This document shows, in pieces, positions 1-14,890 of a DNA stretch of 64,000 nucleotides (position 1 is the first letter of the stretch; each line of letters begins with the position of its first letter). Source of the stretch: Nephromyces sp. MM_2019 (Eukaryota; Apicomplexa; Aconoidasida; Nephromycida). The stretch is from positions 1 to 64,000 of the forward strand of contig JADHZB010000341.1 in NCBI GenBank assembly GCA_015657535.1, read 5' to 3'. The position numbers and the translations under genes are program-made. The notes beneath the pieces are model-generated. The model made no database searches and had not been told where the DNA came from. It saw only the letters and a program-made list of their open reading frames with translations.

Positions 1-19
1 TATATATATATATATATAT
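1..19. repeat. TA dinucleotide repeat at window edge
   Basis: Alternating TA from the first base. It lies in the intron after the last visible exon of the left-edge gene. Confidence 0.9.
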
Positions 20-3000
20 GTGTAAATGTCTAAAAGATGTTATGAACTTTAATAAAGGGTGTATCAAACATACCGAAATAAGAGGTATAGCTTTATGATC
101 ACATGTATTTTGTGTGTAACCACTTTCTTGTGTAGTAGTAGTTTTGTTATCGCCTGTATTATGATCAGTATTTATAATACTCATATTACTAGAACCACTA
201 TCAGGATAAGTAGAGCTGATATTCTCACCACTATTATTAGATATGTCTATATTATTATTGGCTGAGCTTAGGCGACCTAAGCGTGAAGTATAATCACTTA
301 TACGCCTTGAGCCATAACTTTCACGACTTCTATTTTGTGTGTGGCTTGTGGGTTTACCCAAAATATGTGTAGAAGGTGGTGAGGAATCAAGGAGAGTGTT
401 GGTGTGTGCGAACATTGATGTGTAACTCCTTCTCTGTGTAGGTAAAGTATAATTATGATGTAGTAATAACGAGCTCGGTGTGTGATATGGAGGGTCCACT
501 GTCAATTTGAGTGAGCTTGTTAATAATTGACTAATTTGGGGTGAAATTGAATCCGATCTATTTATATTTTCAGAATCAATATGTGCAGAAGGTAATACAG
601 TATTAGGTTCATAAATTGTTAGTTTTATAGTATCATCATATGTCGTAGAATGGGTGTCAAAAGTAGTAGAAATTTGAGGAGTTGATTCTTCTTTCTTATG
701 TGTAAGTGCAGTTGAATCACTGTGCAATGAATTGTTAAGTATTAATAATACCGAAATTTTTATTTCACTTTCATTATTCATCTAAGATAAGATATATATA
801 TATATTGAGAATATCATGTATAACTTGCATAAATATACATTTGTCAAGGATGTGAAAAAATACTTGTTTGGAGTATATTTATAAGTAAACAATTTTCAAA
901 TTTAAACAAAAGTATAGTAATTACAAATGTGATCATTAAATTTAAAATAAATAGATATATATACATCCTGAGAGTACACACAGAAAAGGCAATACATACA
1001 TACATGTATATAAGTGTGTGTGAATAGGCTAACTTTAGCAGGGGTGTTATCCACATCACCATAAGATCGTGATGTTTGGTCTGGTAAATTAATTCCCAAG
1101 GGTTTCTCTCGTTGTTTAATTATTTCAGAATCTTCAAGTACACACATATACATATATATATGAATGTAGGTATGTGTATAAGAGAAAATAAGTATTGAAA
1201 TTTACAATGTTGTTTATATTTAGAAAATTATTTCTTTACATACCTGATAGAGTATCTGTAGAATTATCACCACTGAAAATTTAAATTATATGATTATAAA
1301 TGAGTGAATGATAGATTGGTATGTTTAATTTAAAGTGTGTAATGCTAATGTATATGAAATTCGAATATTCGTCTAATTTGAGTTTTATAGGGAGTTAATA
1401 ATATATGTTTGTATTTGTATGTATTATCCAATTGTTTTTATGTACATATGATATTATTAGATATTTAATTTATTTAAGAGTAACCATTTTAAGGCTAAAT
1501 ATAGAAATATAATAAACATATATATATTAAGAGTTTCCCCCAGGCCCTATAATTGACATACATATTATTTACAAAAGTGTAGGGGGGTTCCAATTCATGA
1601 TTGTTTTCGAAGTATGAAGGTGATTGATTTTCATTGTTTGGTGAAAAGTGTGATTTTAAATTAAATTTTTTATAAGGTTCACTATCGTGTGTAAAATCGT
1701 CAATAGATCTCCTACGTCTTGTGTTAAAACTGGAAGAAAAGGGTTGAGAGAAGGAAATAAAATCACGCTTTGGGGTGGTATTTGATGTAGGCCAGGGTGT
1801 AGTTGTTGTAGAGTTTGATATTTGGCTGTAACTGGTAGTTTGGTGTAATTTTGACTTTAATTTGCTACGCTTTGATTGGCTAGGAGTAGAGTTATTTGCG
1901 TTACTCTTAAGCTTCTTGGTAGGTGAGCTATCCATGGCTTGGGTATCAGTACCTGAGTAAAGGGTATAGAATTATGGTTCATTCTGAACAATTTGATTGA
2001 TATATAATAGGATATAGGGGCACACAGAGCATATTCAAATTATTCCTCCATTTTCATATATTCTTTTTACTGTACGTACAGCTAAGCTCTAACTTTCGCT
2101 TTCTATTTTTAATTAAATAGCTCAATTTATATGTTTCAATATGGTATATACTCGTAATTAGATTAGTTTTATGTATATATATCCAGATGTATTTCAAATT
2201 AGAAACTAACCTATAGAACTTGAACTTTTCACAGAATTTGAATCGACCAATCCTGCATGCTTGGGGGAAACTTTCATCAACCGTGCACTCCTTCTCCTCC
2301 CAAAATTAAGCTCCTGTGAAAATGTGATAGATGGAGACTCATTTGTGAGGTCTTCTTCTTTTGAGTGGCCATTTTCTATAATAGTGTGTGTATCCCCAAA
2401 TTTCTTTTTATTATTCCTTTTGTTATTGATTTCCTCGGTGTAATTTGTTTCTCTATGTTCCCTTTTGCTCTGATGTGTAGGTGAAGGATGAAGATCATTA
2501 GAATCGGGAATAGGTTGAGGTAGCTCTATTATTTTCAGTAGGAGTTTTTCGCTGCAGGGATCTGCGCTGTCATTTCCTAAGGTCAGAAATTGATGGGTAA
2601 ATTAATGAATATATAAATAAAAAGTTGTTTGTAAAGTTTATATATATATATAGAGCTAAAAGTATGTATTTATGAATTTATCCACCTTCCTTAACCTGTG
2701 AGACACAATCAATTCCTCTGAGGACTTCACATATACTAACTATGGTATGAACCTTACTCAACCATGTTGAAAGACATAGAGAATTTTCATGTAGACAAAT
2801 AGCTAATCCCAACATAATCAGAATAGCTCTAATCATTCATGGAAAAACCATATTTTCAAGCAAAAATTACATTCAGGCACACATATCAAAAATTATTAGG
2901 TACATCTTGAAAAGCAGCAAGTATATTCGGATTACCTATGAAACGACATTCGTCATGGTAATCAAGTTCCACCGGGGAGTAGAACTCCTCAGAAATATTT

Positions 3001-3065
3001 TCCTCTGATTCCCCTGGGTCCTTTTGAGAGAAGTATTCATCTTTTTCCTTCATATTTGATTTCAT
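1..3065 (-). CDS. hypothetical Ser/Asn/Thr-rich protein, partial (runs off left edge)
   Basis: I do not recognise this gene. Six exons join in consistent phase on the minus strand: 3065-2936, 2576-2211, 1952-1562, 1272-1244, 1131-1034 and 781-74. All have AG acceptors, and donors are GTAATC, GTTAGT, GTATGT or GTTAGC. Together they give 574 residues. The 708-base sixth exon stays open to a GTATGT donor at 73, and the next intron starts with the TA repeat at the window edge, so the gene continues to the left. The start is the first ATG of exon 1 (3065); a second ATG lies four codons on. The protein is hydrophilic and low in complexity: acidic at the N-terminus (residues 6-35), basic in the middle (RRRSARLMK near residue 150, TKKLKSN and SKRSKLKSKL early in exon 3), then Ser/Thr/Asn-rich. 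I see no membrane segment or enzymatic motif. The basic patches would fit a nuclear protein, which is inference only. Confidence 0.62.
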
Positions 3066-4315
3066 TACAAATCAAACAAAGGTAAATTTTTTAGTGAAAC
3101 TACATCAATGGAGTAGTTGGCATGTAAATAGTTAGGTATATGCTAGATACGAAGCTTAGGTAGAGGATGAGGTTGGAAACTGGTTTTAATGTCTCAAAGT
3201 AGCTAGAATTACTAACGGTATTAGTCTTTTATCAATATTATGTTATTATAGTTGAATATACACACAAAAATGACTTATGTGGCATTAGAACGAAATGGAG
3301 ACAAGCAAGGTATATGTAAGAGTTGTTGCTGCGTGTGCGGATATTTTGTTGTGTATATGTGAATAGGTGAGAGATGTTTTTGATTAAGGTTCAGAATATT
3401 AAAAAGGTAATATTATTGCATTATATAGGTATTGTGTGTGTGCATTTCAAACGTACACAGTTTTTCCAGTTTGTAAAGTGTATAAATTGATTTAGGAGTG
3501 TCTAGTTTGCGCGCTTAAACAGATTTTCTAGTATTAGTGTAAACATAATGTGAATAATCAAGCATTTCTTGAAGGAGTTATCCACTATGCTTCAAATTTA
3601 AAGGGAAATAAAACAAGTTGCAACTTGTGTGGTTTATTTTAACCTTTTTTAATTTAAATCTCAAGTTCAAGGAATATTACTGACCTTGGTTGACCTGTCT
3701 GAAAAGCGCTATATAGTTGATCAACCTTCGTCGAGAGTTTTTTTAGGTTGCAATGAGTTGTATACATGCTATTTTAAGTTCATTTATAATTTTAGGGTGT
3801 GCTATATTTAATTAGCATACATAGTCTGTAGATTTTTACAAGAAAATGAATTTCAATGCTGAAAAGGCTATGTGTGCAGTTTTAATTTATAGAATGAAGC
3901 ATTTGTGCAAGATACAAACTAAATTTGTAAAGTGTGTACAACTTATGTGTAGGTGAACACGCTGTTTCAGATTTTATCTTGATCACTACCAGCTTTACAA
4001 TTTAATTAACCTAATGTGAAATTGTCATATTTAGCTTGTTGAACAAGATCGCACTACACCTCTAAATTTAGTCTAAGCACACATGTATAATACACACAAA
4101 CGAGCAAATATATATCTTTTACAGACACAAAAGACTATATATATATATATTATTGACGCTTGATCACAACTTTTAACATACTCAAATAGTTGCAAAATAA
4201 CGAATCTAACGGACAAATTCAAACGACTTCAACAATTAGCATTTCAGCTGTCTACGCTATACATTTTTCTTAACTTTAATTGTTCAATAATGCTCAAAGC
4301 AATAAACTCTTTTGG

Positions 4316-4347
<32 letters not shown>

Positions 4348-5275
4348 AGGTTCCAGTGAAACTTTAAGTGAAATCACAAATAGTTTGTTGAACAATTCTT
4401 AATCAATTAGATCAATATATCTTATATAAGCTATCCTAAATTTCCATTGTATATTTCAAATTGTGATTAAATCAATGGTAAAAAGTCAGCCAATAAAAGT
4501 AAATCGACCTATTTCTTGGGGTTCAAAAAATTTTCTAATTATTTTTGTTTTGATTTTATTCAGCTTAGCAATATGAATAAGTCTATTTTAAAGTTGCTTT
4601 GAAAAACTTAACCAAGCAATTTTTTATCCTTATAAATCAAATACTTCACACACTAAAATTGACATCGATCTTACAAATCATATTAAGTAAAATAATCGAA
4701 ATTCAGCCAAGTTAGACCTCTGAACCAAAAATATACAGCCAAAGATAAATTTTTATAATGCCATAATAAAAATGTATAATTTTACAAGAATAAGTTAATT
4801 TCTAAATAATTAGTCACTAAGGGGTAAAGCTAAAGACACTGATGTTTAAGAATTTTGTGCTTAGCTGATATAATCAAGTCCTAAAGCAAAAATATTTTAT
4901 AACACATGTGTGTTGCAGATATGAAACACGCTAAGTTGGAGATGGCCTTTACAGTCTTGGTGTATCTAACTTGATATGATAAACTTTGATAATTATTTAA
5001 TCTGATAACTACCTGCTCTGACAAAATGCTTCATTTATACACCACTCAATTAAGAAGATTATAGATTTAAACATTGGATATTACTCTTTTCAAAAATTAA
5101 TCATAATTTAGCTTTAAGAAAATTACTATTCATACAACTGCCAAATAATAATTATTAAATTTACCAAATCTATTGAGCAGTATTATTTTCCAATATCAAT
5201 TAAATTTTATTATCCGTCTTAATTACACTTCTAAACATATTATAGTTACTCTACAAAGGTATTTTATTTCTAATA
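3066..5275. other. intergenic region between divergent genes
   Basis: About 2.2 kb between the left-edge minus-strand gene and malate dehydrogenase. I found no exon with coherent splice sites and no RNA gene. It holds two TA microsatellites (about 4136-4151 and 4316-4340). Both promoters must lie here, but I see no recognisable element. Confidence 0.6.
4316..4340. repeat. TA microsatellite
   Basis: About 25 bases of uninterrupted alternating AT in intergenic DNA, with a shorter tract at 4136-4151. Confidence 0.9.
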
Positions 5276-6922
<1,647 letters not shown>

Positions 6923-7509
6923 ATATTAAATATTTATGACAATCTAATTAATAATTTTATTATATCTTTTATTATTTTTCAAGTTTTTTCAAAACTCCCG
7001 ATCAACCTATTAAGGAATTGACTTATGAGTAGCCTAATTTTTAATCAATGCACTTTTAAATACATATATTTCTAAATATAAATTCAAACTATGTCTTCGG
7101 TAAAACTATACATCTTTTTATTATAGCTTCTTAATTCGAGATTATCCAATACTATCTTGAATTTATTTTCGTCTACGATAACATTGTTAACTATAAATCA
7201 AGCTTATTTTTTATCCACACAGAGCCAAATTATAGAGTTCATGGGATCCTAGAATATCCTCTTGCACATGATCTTCATTTTAATTATCAAAGCATTAACA
7301 CCAAAATTAATTTCAAGCTTGTTTCAGTTCAAATCACTCCGACTTAAGAAGATTATACTCGAGCTCCCTTATAGAATCATGTCAAATTTGATCACAAAAG
7401 TATTATTTATTGAAATTGGTATAAAAAATTCAAACTCAACAAAACACAATTACCACATACTTCTACATTAGTGTAATATTTTCAAACTAATTTATTTTTT
7501 AGCACAAAC
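6923..7509. other. intergenic region between convergent genes
   Basis: About 590 bases between the stop of malate dehydrogenase and the stop of the minus-strand B-box gene. AT-rich 3' ends only; no gene seen. Confidence 0.6.
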
Positions 7510-10500
7510 TTAGATTTTTTTAAAATAATATTTTCTCAGTGTAAAAGGGTGAGTGTATGTATATAATCCGTTTTCGATTGTTATGCTTTTTGAATTGCTT
7601 TGTGGCACAACTATTGTACTCGTTGGGTATTTGAATTCTGTATCTCCACTAATATTTGATATTGTCCCAGATACCATCGATAGCGAAAAATATTTTGAAA
7701 AATCTTCATTAGAAATTTCCCCGGTTACTTGATCTGTAAAACTACTATTCGAAATATTATAAGCATCTGAGGCTTCATAAGAAACTTGTCTTGGATTCAT
7801 TAAGCTATGGTTTGTTTGGTACTTGAATGTTTTAGCATCTTGGCTAAAATCTAAGTTGTCACTACTTTTATTATCTACTTCATTAAACACTTCACCAGCT
7901 GTTGCTATTGTGCTATTATGAGCTTTTTCTACAATAGAATCACTGGGGAAATAAGAATAGTAATTTAGCTTTGAAATTTTTTATACTAATCAATAGTCAA
8001 AAACTTTACTCAACAGCAGTTTCCTCAAACTCTTCTTTTTCATCTCTATTTGCTGTAAACCCTGAAAGACTAGTTGGCAGCACTTTTGCTTTACTTTTTT
8101 TAACACTTTTAGGTGATTTCACTTGAGCTGGATTTGCATATCTGGTCTCTGTAATAGATAATTTAAAGCTTTACTAAGTGGATCCATTAATAAGGAACGG
8201 AATTTTTTTTTAAATTTTTAATTTTCTTTGAATACAATTACCACTGGTTTTATTAAAATTCATTTTAGCTGGTACTTGTTTCGTTTTAACTTTTGATTTT
8301 ACCACAATATGCCCTGGATCCATTTTTCCTATCTGATGATGTTTATTCGAACCGTGATTTATACCTTTTAAAATTTGCAAATTTTTGAACGAGATTCTTA
8401 TAAGCTTACTCATTATCTTTCTTACTTTTATTTCCAGAGCTTTCAGGCATTATTGAATCCGAACCTTTCTCGCCAGTATTTGAATTGAGATCTAACTCAT
8501 TTCTATTTGGTTTTTTTCCTAATTGTTAAGCATTATTTTATTAATTGCTGAATTGTCAATCTAAATTTTATAATAAATTTCACCTTGAGACGTAGGGACA
8601 TCATCAAATTCAGCACTTTTGAGTACTGTAAGTGTATCACTTCTTGTTTGCTGGTCATTTTCCAAAATTTGGGAATTAGTAACATTTTTTGCTACATCAC
8701 TTGCAATTTCTGAGCTAGGTTGATTAACCGTGTCCTCTAAAGTTGTTCTCTCAAGCTTTACATTTTTTTCACCATTATTAGGTATTTCTATATGCTTTTT
8801 CGCCATATCAGTTTCATTTGATGCGGAAAAGGATCCTTTTTTATCTATTACTTTCTCTAATAAATCTTTAGCAAACAGGCTATTCTCTTGGATCTGCAAC
8901 TGCCCACCATGACTCTGTCTAGTCCTTTCTTCTGCCGAATCAACTCTATTTGGGGATGACAAAGATTCAGTATTATCTTTCGCACCTTGCAGGGCAATTT
9001 TGCTGGATGATTTAATCTGGGGGGGGACCATTGAAAAGAGGTCTTGGTTTTTACTGCTTTTATCTGGGTGTGTCGAAGTATAGGTAGATGTGACTTCTTT
9101 ATTTCCTTCATTCTTTTCATCAGGGAGCTCTAAACTTCTAAAACAAATTCAAGTAAAGTTTATCTAAAACTCAAAATGTGTTTATTAAGAGCTTTAACCT
9201 AGTACTTTTTGGCTCATTTTTCAAAGTTTCATCAGTATTTGAAACAATACTTTCTTCATGCTTTTCAATTGAAATATTTGAAACATTTGCTTGATCATCT
9301 TTTACTTCCACTGAATGATCTTTTGAGCCATAAATACTATTCATGAAAACCTGTTTAGTTAAAACAAAAGACTACTGAAAATCCTCTTAAATTCTTTTAT
9401 ACCACTTTTCAACCTGCGATTTTGGATCAGTATTAACTATACTCGTTTTTTCTGTGACTTCATCAACATCTGATTGTTTAAACACCTTAGTTGATTGACA
9501 AAGTTCTTCATTCATAGATGGCTTATTTGAAACTTCCAAGTCACTCTTTGTTTCTTTTAAATCAGCAGACTTAGCACCTATCCCTTATTAATTTAGAACA
9601 TTTATAGGAAATTGTCGAATTGTTAGAAATAAACACTATCAGGAATAATTTTTTAACCTCTATTACTAACTAACATATAATTTATTTAGCTATCGAATCA
9701 ATTATTTCATAGACTTAGACGCTATTATTTCAGACCATAGAATATTAGTTTTTTTATCTAACCTTCCATGTGTTCATCTTCATTAAAATCATATGCATGT
9801 GCCTCTGTTTCAGGTTTAATATGAGCACCTTCAAAGTTGTAGCATCAGAAAATATAGTTTAATTTATATAAATTTTTTCAAGTACTGAGTCTTAAATTAC
9901 TTTTCTCTTGTTCACTTAAGCCAACCATTCCTACTTTTAAGGTACCTTCAGCTTTATACTTAGATAGTACATCACACCAAACTTTAACCTTGTCACTGTT
10001 TTTGCTCGCAATTAACCAAAACCTGAAAAAATTCATAAAACAGTAGCTTTAATCTTTAATTAATTTTTTAATTCATGAATCGCATTTGTAAATGATAATT
10101 ACCCAATTAATTCATTATGCGCATTATAACGAGTAAACTCAATACCAAATGGGAATTTCTTCATCTCAACTTTAGTTATAGCGGATGTATAAGGGTCCTT
10201 AAATTCATGCTATAGATTGTATTAATTAGTTATTCAAATGTTTTTTGACTTACATTAAAACTTCTAATTTCTGCATCTTTTATCCTAAATTTTGATTCTA
10301 ATTTTTTATTTTTTCTATCGTATATGTAAAGATAAGGTGGATCGAAAACCATTTGACAGAGGTCCCAGTCTTGGTGCATGTAATCACTTAAAACAAAAAT
10401 AATAGATAATTATTCTCCTTTAAAAACGAATTTTTTGGCTTACAGTCTGAAGAATTGTGTCGGTATGCCTATATAAAAAATCCATCAATATAAACTAATA

Positions 10501-13324
10501 CTGAAGTGATCTCTAAGTAAGTAAAAGGCTTTGCATTGTTCATACCTTGGACATTTGGCAAAGTATCAATGATGCCTATTTTAGAACTCATGGTTTTCAG
10601 CTGCTTCAGGCAGCTATGAGCAACCTCACCAGAACTAGGATAATCCTTATTTGACTTAGCTATTGATAGCTCACTAAATGCTTGTATTATTTTGTATAGC
10701 TCACCAGATACTTGTTGTACATCTTGAGTCGAGTTTTTTATAAACTGTTCAAAAGATTATAACAATTATGTAATATTATGAAGTATTTAAATTGTAAAAA
10801 CGACTATTACCTTTTCCTCCAATGATAAGATCCCACTAAGATTTGAATTTCTAAGCTGATAATGTGGGTACTCTAAACTTTCAACCATATCTAGAGTCGA
10901 CATGAAAGTCAATTACAAAATCTCAAATAGATTCACTCTATTTAAAAGAGTTTACTAACAAAGACCAAGCACAAATATCTTGTTAAAACATTTTACTAAG
11001 TTTAATACTATAATCAGCCTAATTCATTTCCCTCTTGTCAGCAACAATGCTTAATTTGAGACTCTAAAATATATTCATTACTTAAATTACTTTTAAGTAT
11101 ATTTTGAAGTACGCCAACTAATGATACACAAACAATAAATATCTTGGAGACTTATAGATTATTCTAAGCAAACACATGCACTCTAGAATAGCCTTGTTAT
11201 CAGGCAGGCACACATTTGCCTAATTTTTTCTAACTTCTCTTATCTAGTTAAAGTATGCTTACCAAGCAATTGTAAGTCGGGATTTTCGAGGAATGCCATT
11301 TTATCTCTCATTTTAGCATAAAAATCCAAGCCAACAGAGGCATCTTTATTTCCCAAATCCTTTAGCTTTTCGATTTCACATAACTTTGCATATAGGTATT
11401 TCTTAAATTTATGACAATTTCTATTTATTAGCCTATAAATAAATAAATTAGAAATTTTAGATCGAATCATAAATCTTGTTTAGCAATTTTTACTTACGTC
11501 AGGCTTCTTTTATTTCTCCTTTCTAGTTCTTCCAAAGATTTTATAATATCTTGGCTTTTTTCAAATAAGGTTTGTTCCAAGTTCTATGAGTTTATGATAA
11601 AACTACAAATAAATTTTAATCCCTTATGATAGAAATATCATACCTCGTAGGCCATATCAAGTTGCTTTTTGGATTCTGATCGTCTTTTTAGAGTCCTTTT
11701 CTAATGAACAATTAAATTTAATCTCAAATATATCATTTTAAAAGCAACAGACCACCCCCTATGCTCATTAGATTGAAAGGACACACTTATTTTTAAAAGT
11801 GGTTTAAAGAGTACGCAAATATAAAAATTTCTAGCTAATTATGAGTTTTGTTTCTTACTTTTGTTTCGATAATTTCTCTTTCAGCTCTCTGTAACTGATT
11901 TAATTGATTCGCTAATTGGTAATATTTCCCATTTAGCTGAAAGTTTACACATTTCAAATTTACATATTTTAGGTTTCCTAATTTTTATTTTTATTCATGT
12001 AATTACTAAAGTTTTACGTATAGTAGAGTTGATCAAAAACACTTAACCATCTCTAAGACTAAAGGAAAAATCTCTGACACTGGTTGAACAGCATGGTTTT
12101 TATGGTCACCTTCAAAAGCCCATATTTATTATGACTAGCATAAAATTATATCATAGCTTTGAATTTAATACCTGAAAGTAAGCAATCTTTACAAATTGGT
12201 GCAAAGTTGCACACAACACATGAGAGTCTTAGCTTCTGATTTGGATGCTCCTTGCATAAGGATTCCCTGAAGATTACATTTTTAATATCGTTTATAGTAA
12301 GATCAATCATTGAGATAATTTTAGAGGAAATTATATTTAATTAACTTCTAAAATAGTTCATAGGAAATAATTTCAGTTTAGAAAATTTTTAAAAATTACA
12401 TTTTCTCTTTTAGATAATTATCAAACTCGATAGTGCATGGCTCAGGAAAATGTTTTGAATGGTCTCTAGTGAAATCATCAAAGGCATAAGCTTTTAGGCC
12501 AGTATTTGCTGTTGTTATCACATGGTTTTTAAAACTTGGTCGTGAGTGCGTCCTGGAAATACATGCCCCACAAAACAACTTATTACAATTTTGACAAAAC
12601 AATGTCCCTAGTTGTTCCCAACACTCCATGCATTTTCGATCATGTTGTCCCCCCGGAGAAGCTTCATTTCAAAATCATTCCATATGTAAAAATGTTAATT
12701 AATAAGTTTTATCAAAAATTTCATATGTAAATAATTTATGGAAAGAGACATTTCAACAACTTTGTCATTTTGCGAGTTTTGGTGCTAAAAAATTGACTAA
12801 ATTCTAAGCCTTAAAAAACCCTGTCATAAACCTTAAGCTATTCTATTATATCTGTTGGTTATGGGCTCATATATAAAGATATATTTGAGCTAATTGTAGA
12901 AGATAATAATTCACATCTAAGTTATACAGCTAAAGCCAAACTAACGATTTCTATGCATTTGACATTACTTTTCTATTTTTATTAATTAGCACTTACAAAC
13001 TAGACTCTCTATAACTCTAGGTATGCCCTCGTCAAAATAGTATGGCAACGGAGAGTTTTTGAGTAGTAACTGTGATGGGGGATGTGTTTTCTTTTCTAAG
13101 TCCGATACGTGCTTTGTATCTACAAGTGGGAGACTAAACAAAGGCAACGTTATTGGACTATTCTTAATATCTGAAAAATCAGGCACATCTAGCCTATCAT
13201 TTTTTGGAGCATCTAAGGGCTCGATCTGTTCTAAGCCAAGGTTACCAAGAAAATCTTTTTGTATTTCTCCTTTAGTGCAATATATTGGCTTCATTAATTT
13301 TGGGAATATGTCTTGGTCATCCAT
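7510..13324 (-). CDS. TRIM-like protein: tandem B-boxes, coiled coil, PH domain, long low-complexity tail
   Basis: A multi-exon gene of roughly twenty exons. The first is taken from ATG 13324 (MDDQDIFPKLMKPIYCTK); an upstream in-frame extension to 13417 or an acceptor near 13356 is possible. After a linker, exon 12662-12411 encodes a type-1 B-box (CMECWEQLGTLFCQNC, then CGAC and two His). It joins in phase to the exon near 12266 with a type-2 B-box (LCKEHP, SCVVC, CKDC, DHKNH). Exons around 11940-11240 encode heptad-like helices (YQLANQLNQLQRAEREIIET; KFKKYLYAKLCEIEKLKDLG). Exons 10400-9920 look like a PH domain ending in FWLIASKNSDKVKVWCDVL. The C-terminal third (9850-7510) is Ser/Asn/Glu/Lys-rich and ends ...TLRKYYFKKI. 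No RING finger precedes the B-boxes, so it need not be an E3 ligase. A scaffold or trafficking role is inference. The exon count of the tail is uncertain. Confidence 0.68.
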
Positions 13325-14890
13325 CTTATATAATGCACTGGAGTGTTTTATACCAATGCTGGAGAGATAAGCAGTTATATTTATGAATGAAAATGTTGAT
13401 CTACAGTGTATTAGCATTATATTCTAACATATTCTTAGTTATAATTAATAATTCTCATATATTAAGGCATTTTGTTATTGTAAAAGCTCCTAGGATGCTT
13501 AGTTGTCCTTGATACTCTTGTATGTTTCCTACTAATATTATGTTTATAATAAAATGTTTTTATAAAGCAATTAAAGCCTTATGAATTGGGATTAAGTCTA
13601 AAAAATATAATATTTTTTAAAGATGAGGAACGTAAAAGGAAAATTTCATACCTCTCACTATTTATATGAACTTTAAAACAACAAATCGGTTAATAACAAA
13701 AATTTTTGTTTTATAATTGAAAGAATGTAATTTTAATTGAAATAAAAAATCAAGAAATATATATAGGTATGAAATCACTCAATTAAACCACCTCAAAATG
13801 TAGGATGACGTTTTTTCAAGGATTTATTTACATTTATGTTTTAGACATGTATTTAAGTTACTTGGTAAAATACTAAGTATACTAAGCTACTTGTATAATT
13901 CCAAGCGAAACAAGTAAACTCTTTAGCTTTTACAAAAATTATTTCTTATATGAAAATGTGTTAAGTTTCTATCTGATTTAAATCCAAACAGATGTTATTT
14001 AACAAAATTAATAGCCTACCTGTATGGTTGATTAATTCAAATATGTATAAATTACTTACTCTATTATGATTATAATTTCATACTAATTTTAAATAAAAGT
14101 CAATTTATTTTATTTTTAAGGTAATACATTTGAGTTCATTATGAAATGATCCAAATGCAACATGAGAACAAATGAAAACACTTCAGTTTATGAACTTTCA
14201 CCTAAATAGTTATTCAATCATACTTGTAGCCTACCTACTATAGAAAGGTTGAGCAAGTTGAACGCCATTCTAGAATAATGGTGCATGCATTTTCAAGAGT
14301 GTTTAATTGGCAACTGGAAAGCGTCGCTAACCCTTTTTTTAATCAAAATACAACAGCTACAAGCTCATGCTACTAAATAGTAATAGTAGTGACAGTAATT
14401 TTGACAATAGCAGACAGTTTTAATAACTAAATAGCTTAGCTCTTCTTTGCTTTTTTATGTATTACTAGCAACTGAGTTATTGTAGTTACAGTGTGATATT
14501 TTTAGAGGACACCAGTGAATAAATAATAAAATTTGACATTTAAGTTTAGACAACTATCTAATTAAATTATAGCAAAACAATAAGCTACACTTCACTAACA
14601 ATTGATCACTCAATATATACCTATTGTTAATAATAGTATGTAAAATAAAGCAAATCTCATACTAACAATATGTTAGAGCCCTGATCTATGATTAAGCTAT
14701 AACAGAAACATAACTGAATTTTGTTAAAAAGCATTCACATTATGTTTTAAATAATCATGCCTTTAAGTTCTTTTTTACCCTCACTACTATGTAATTAGAT
14801 TTAACACATGAATTAATCTTTAAGCCTATTGAATTGATTATAACTAACCCAACTACTTCTGAATATACTTATCAATTTAAAACAACTACG
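13325..14890. other. intergenic region between divergent genes
   Basis: About 1.55 kb separating the B-box gene and the Nop9-like gene, which are transcribed away from each other. I find no exon, RNA gene or notable repeat. A non-ATG open frame continues upstream of 14891 to 14834 and is probably 5' leader. Confidence 0.55.

Noticed and set aside
59..265. plus-strand open frame at the left edge
   Set aside because: It lies opposite the 708-base exon of the left-edge gene, which fits splice phase and composition far better.
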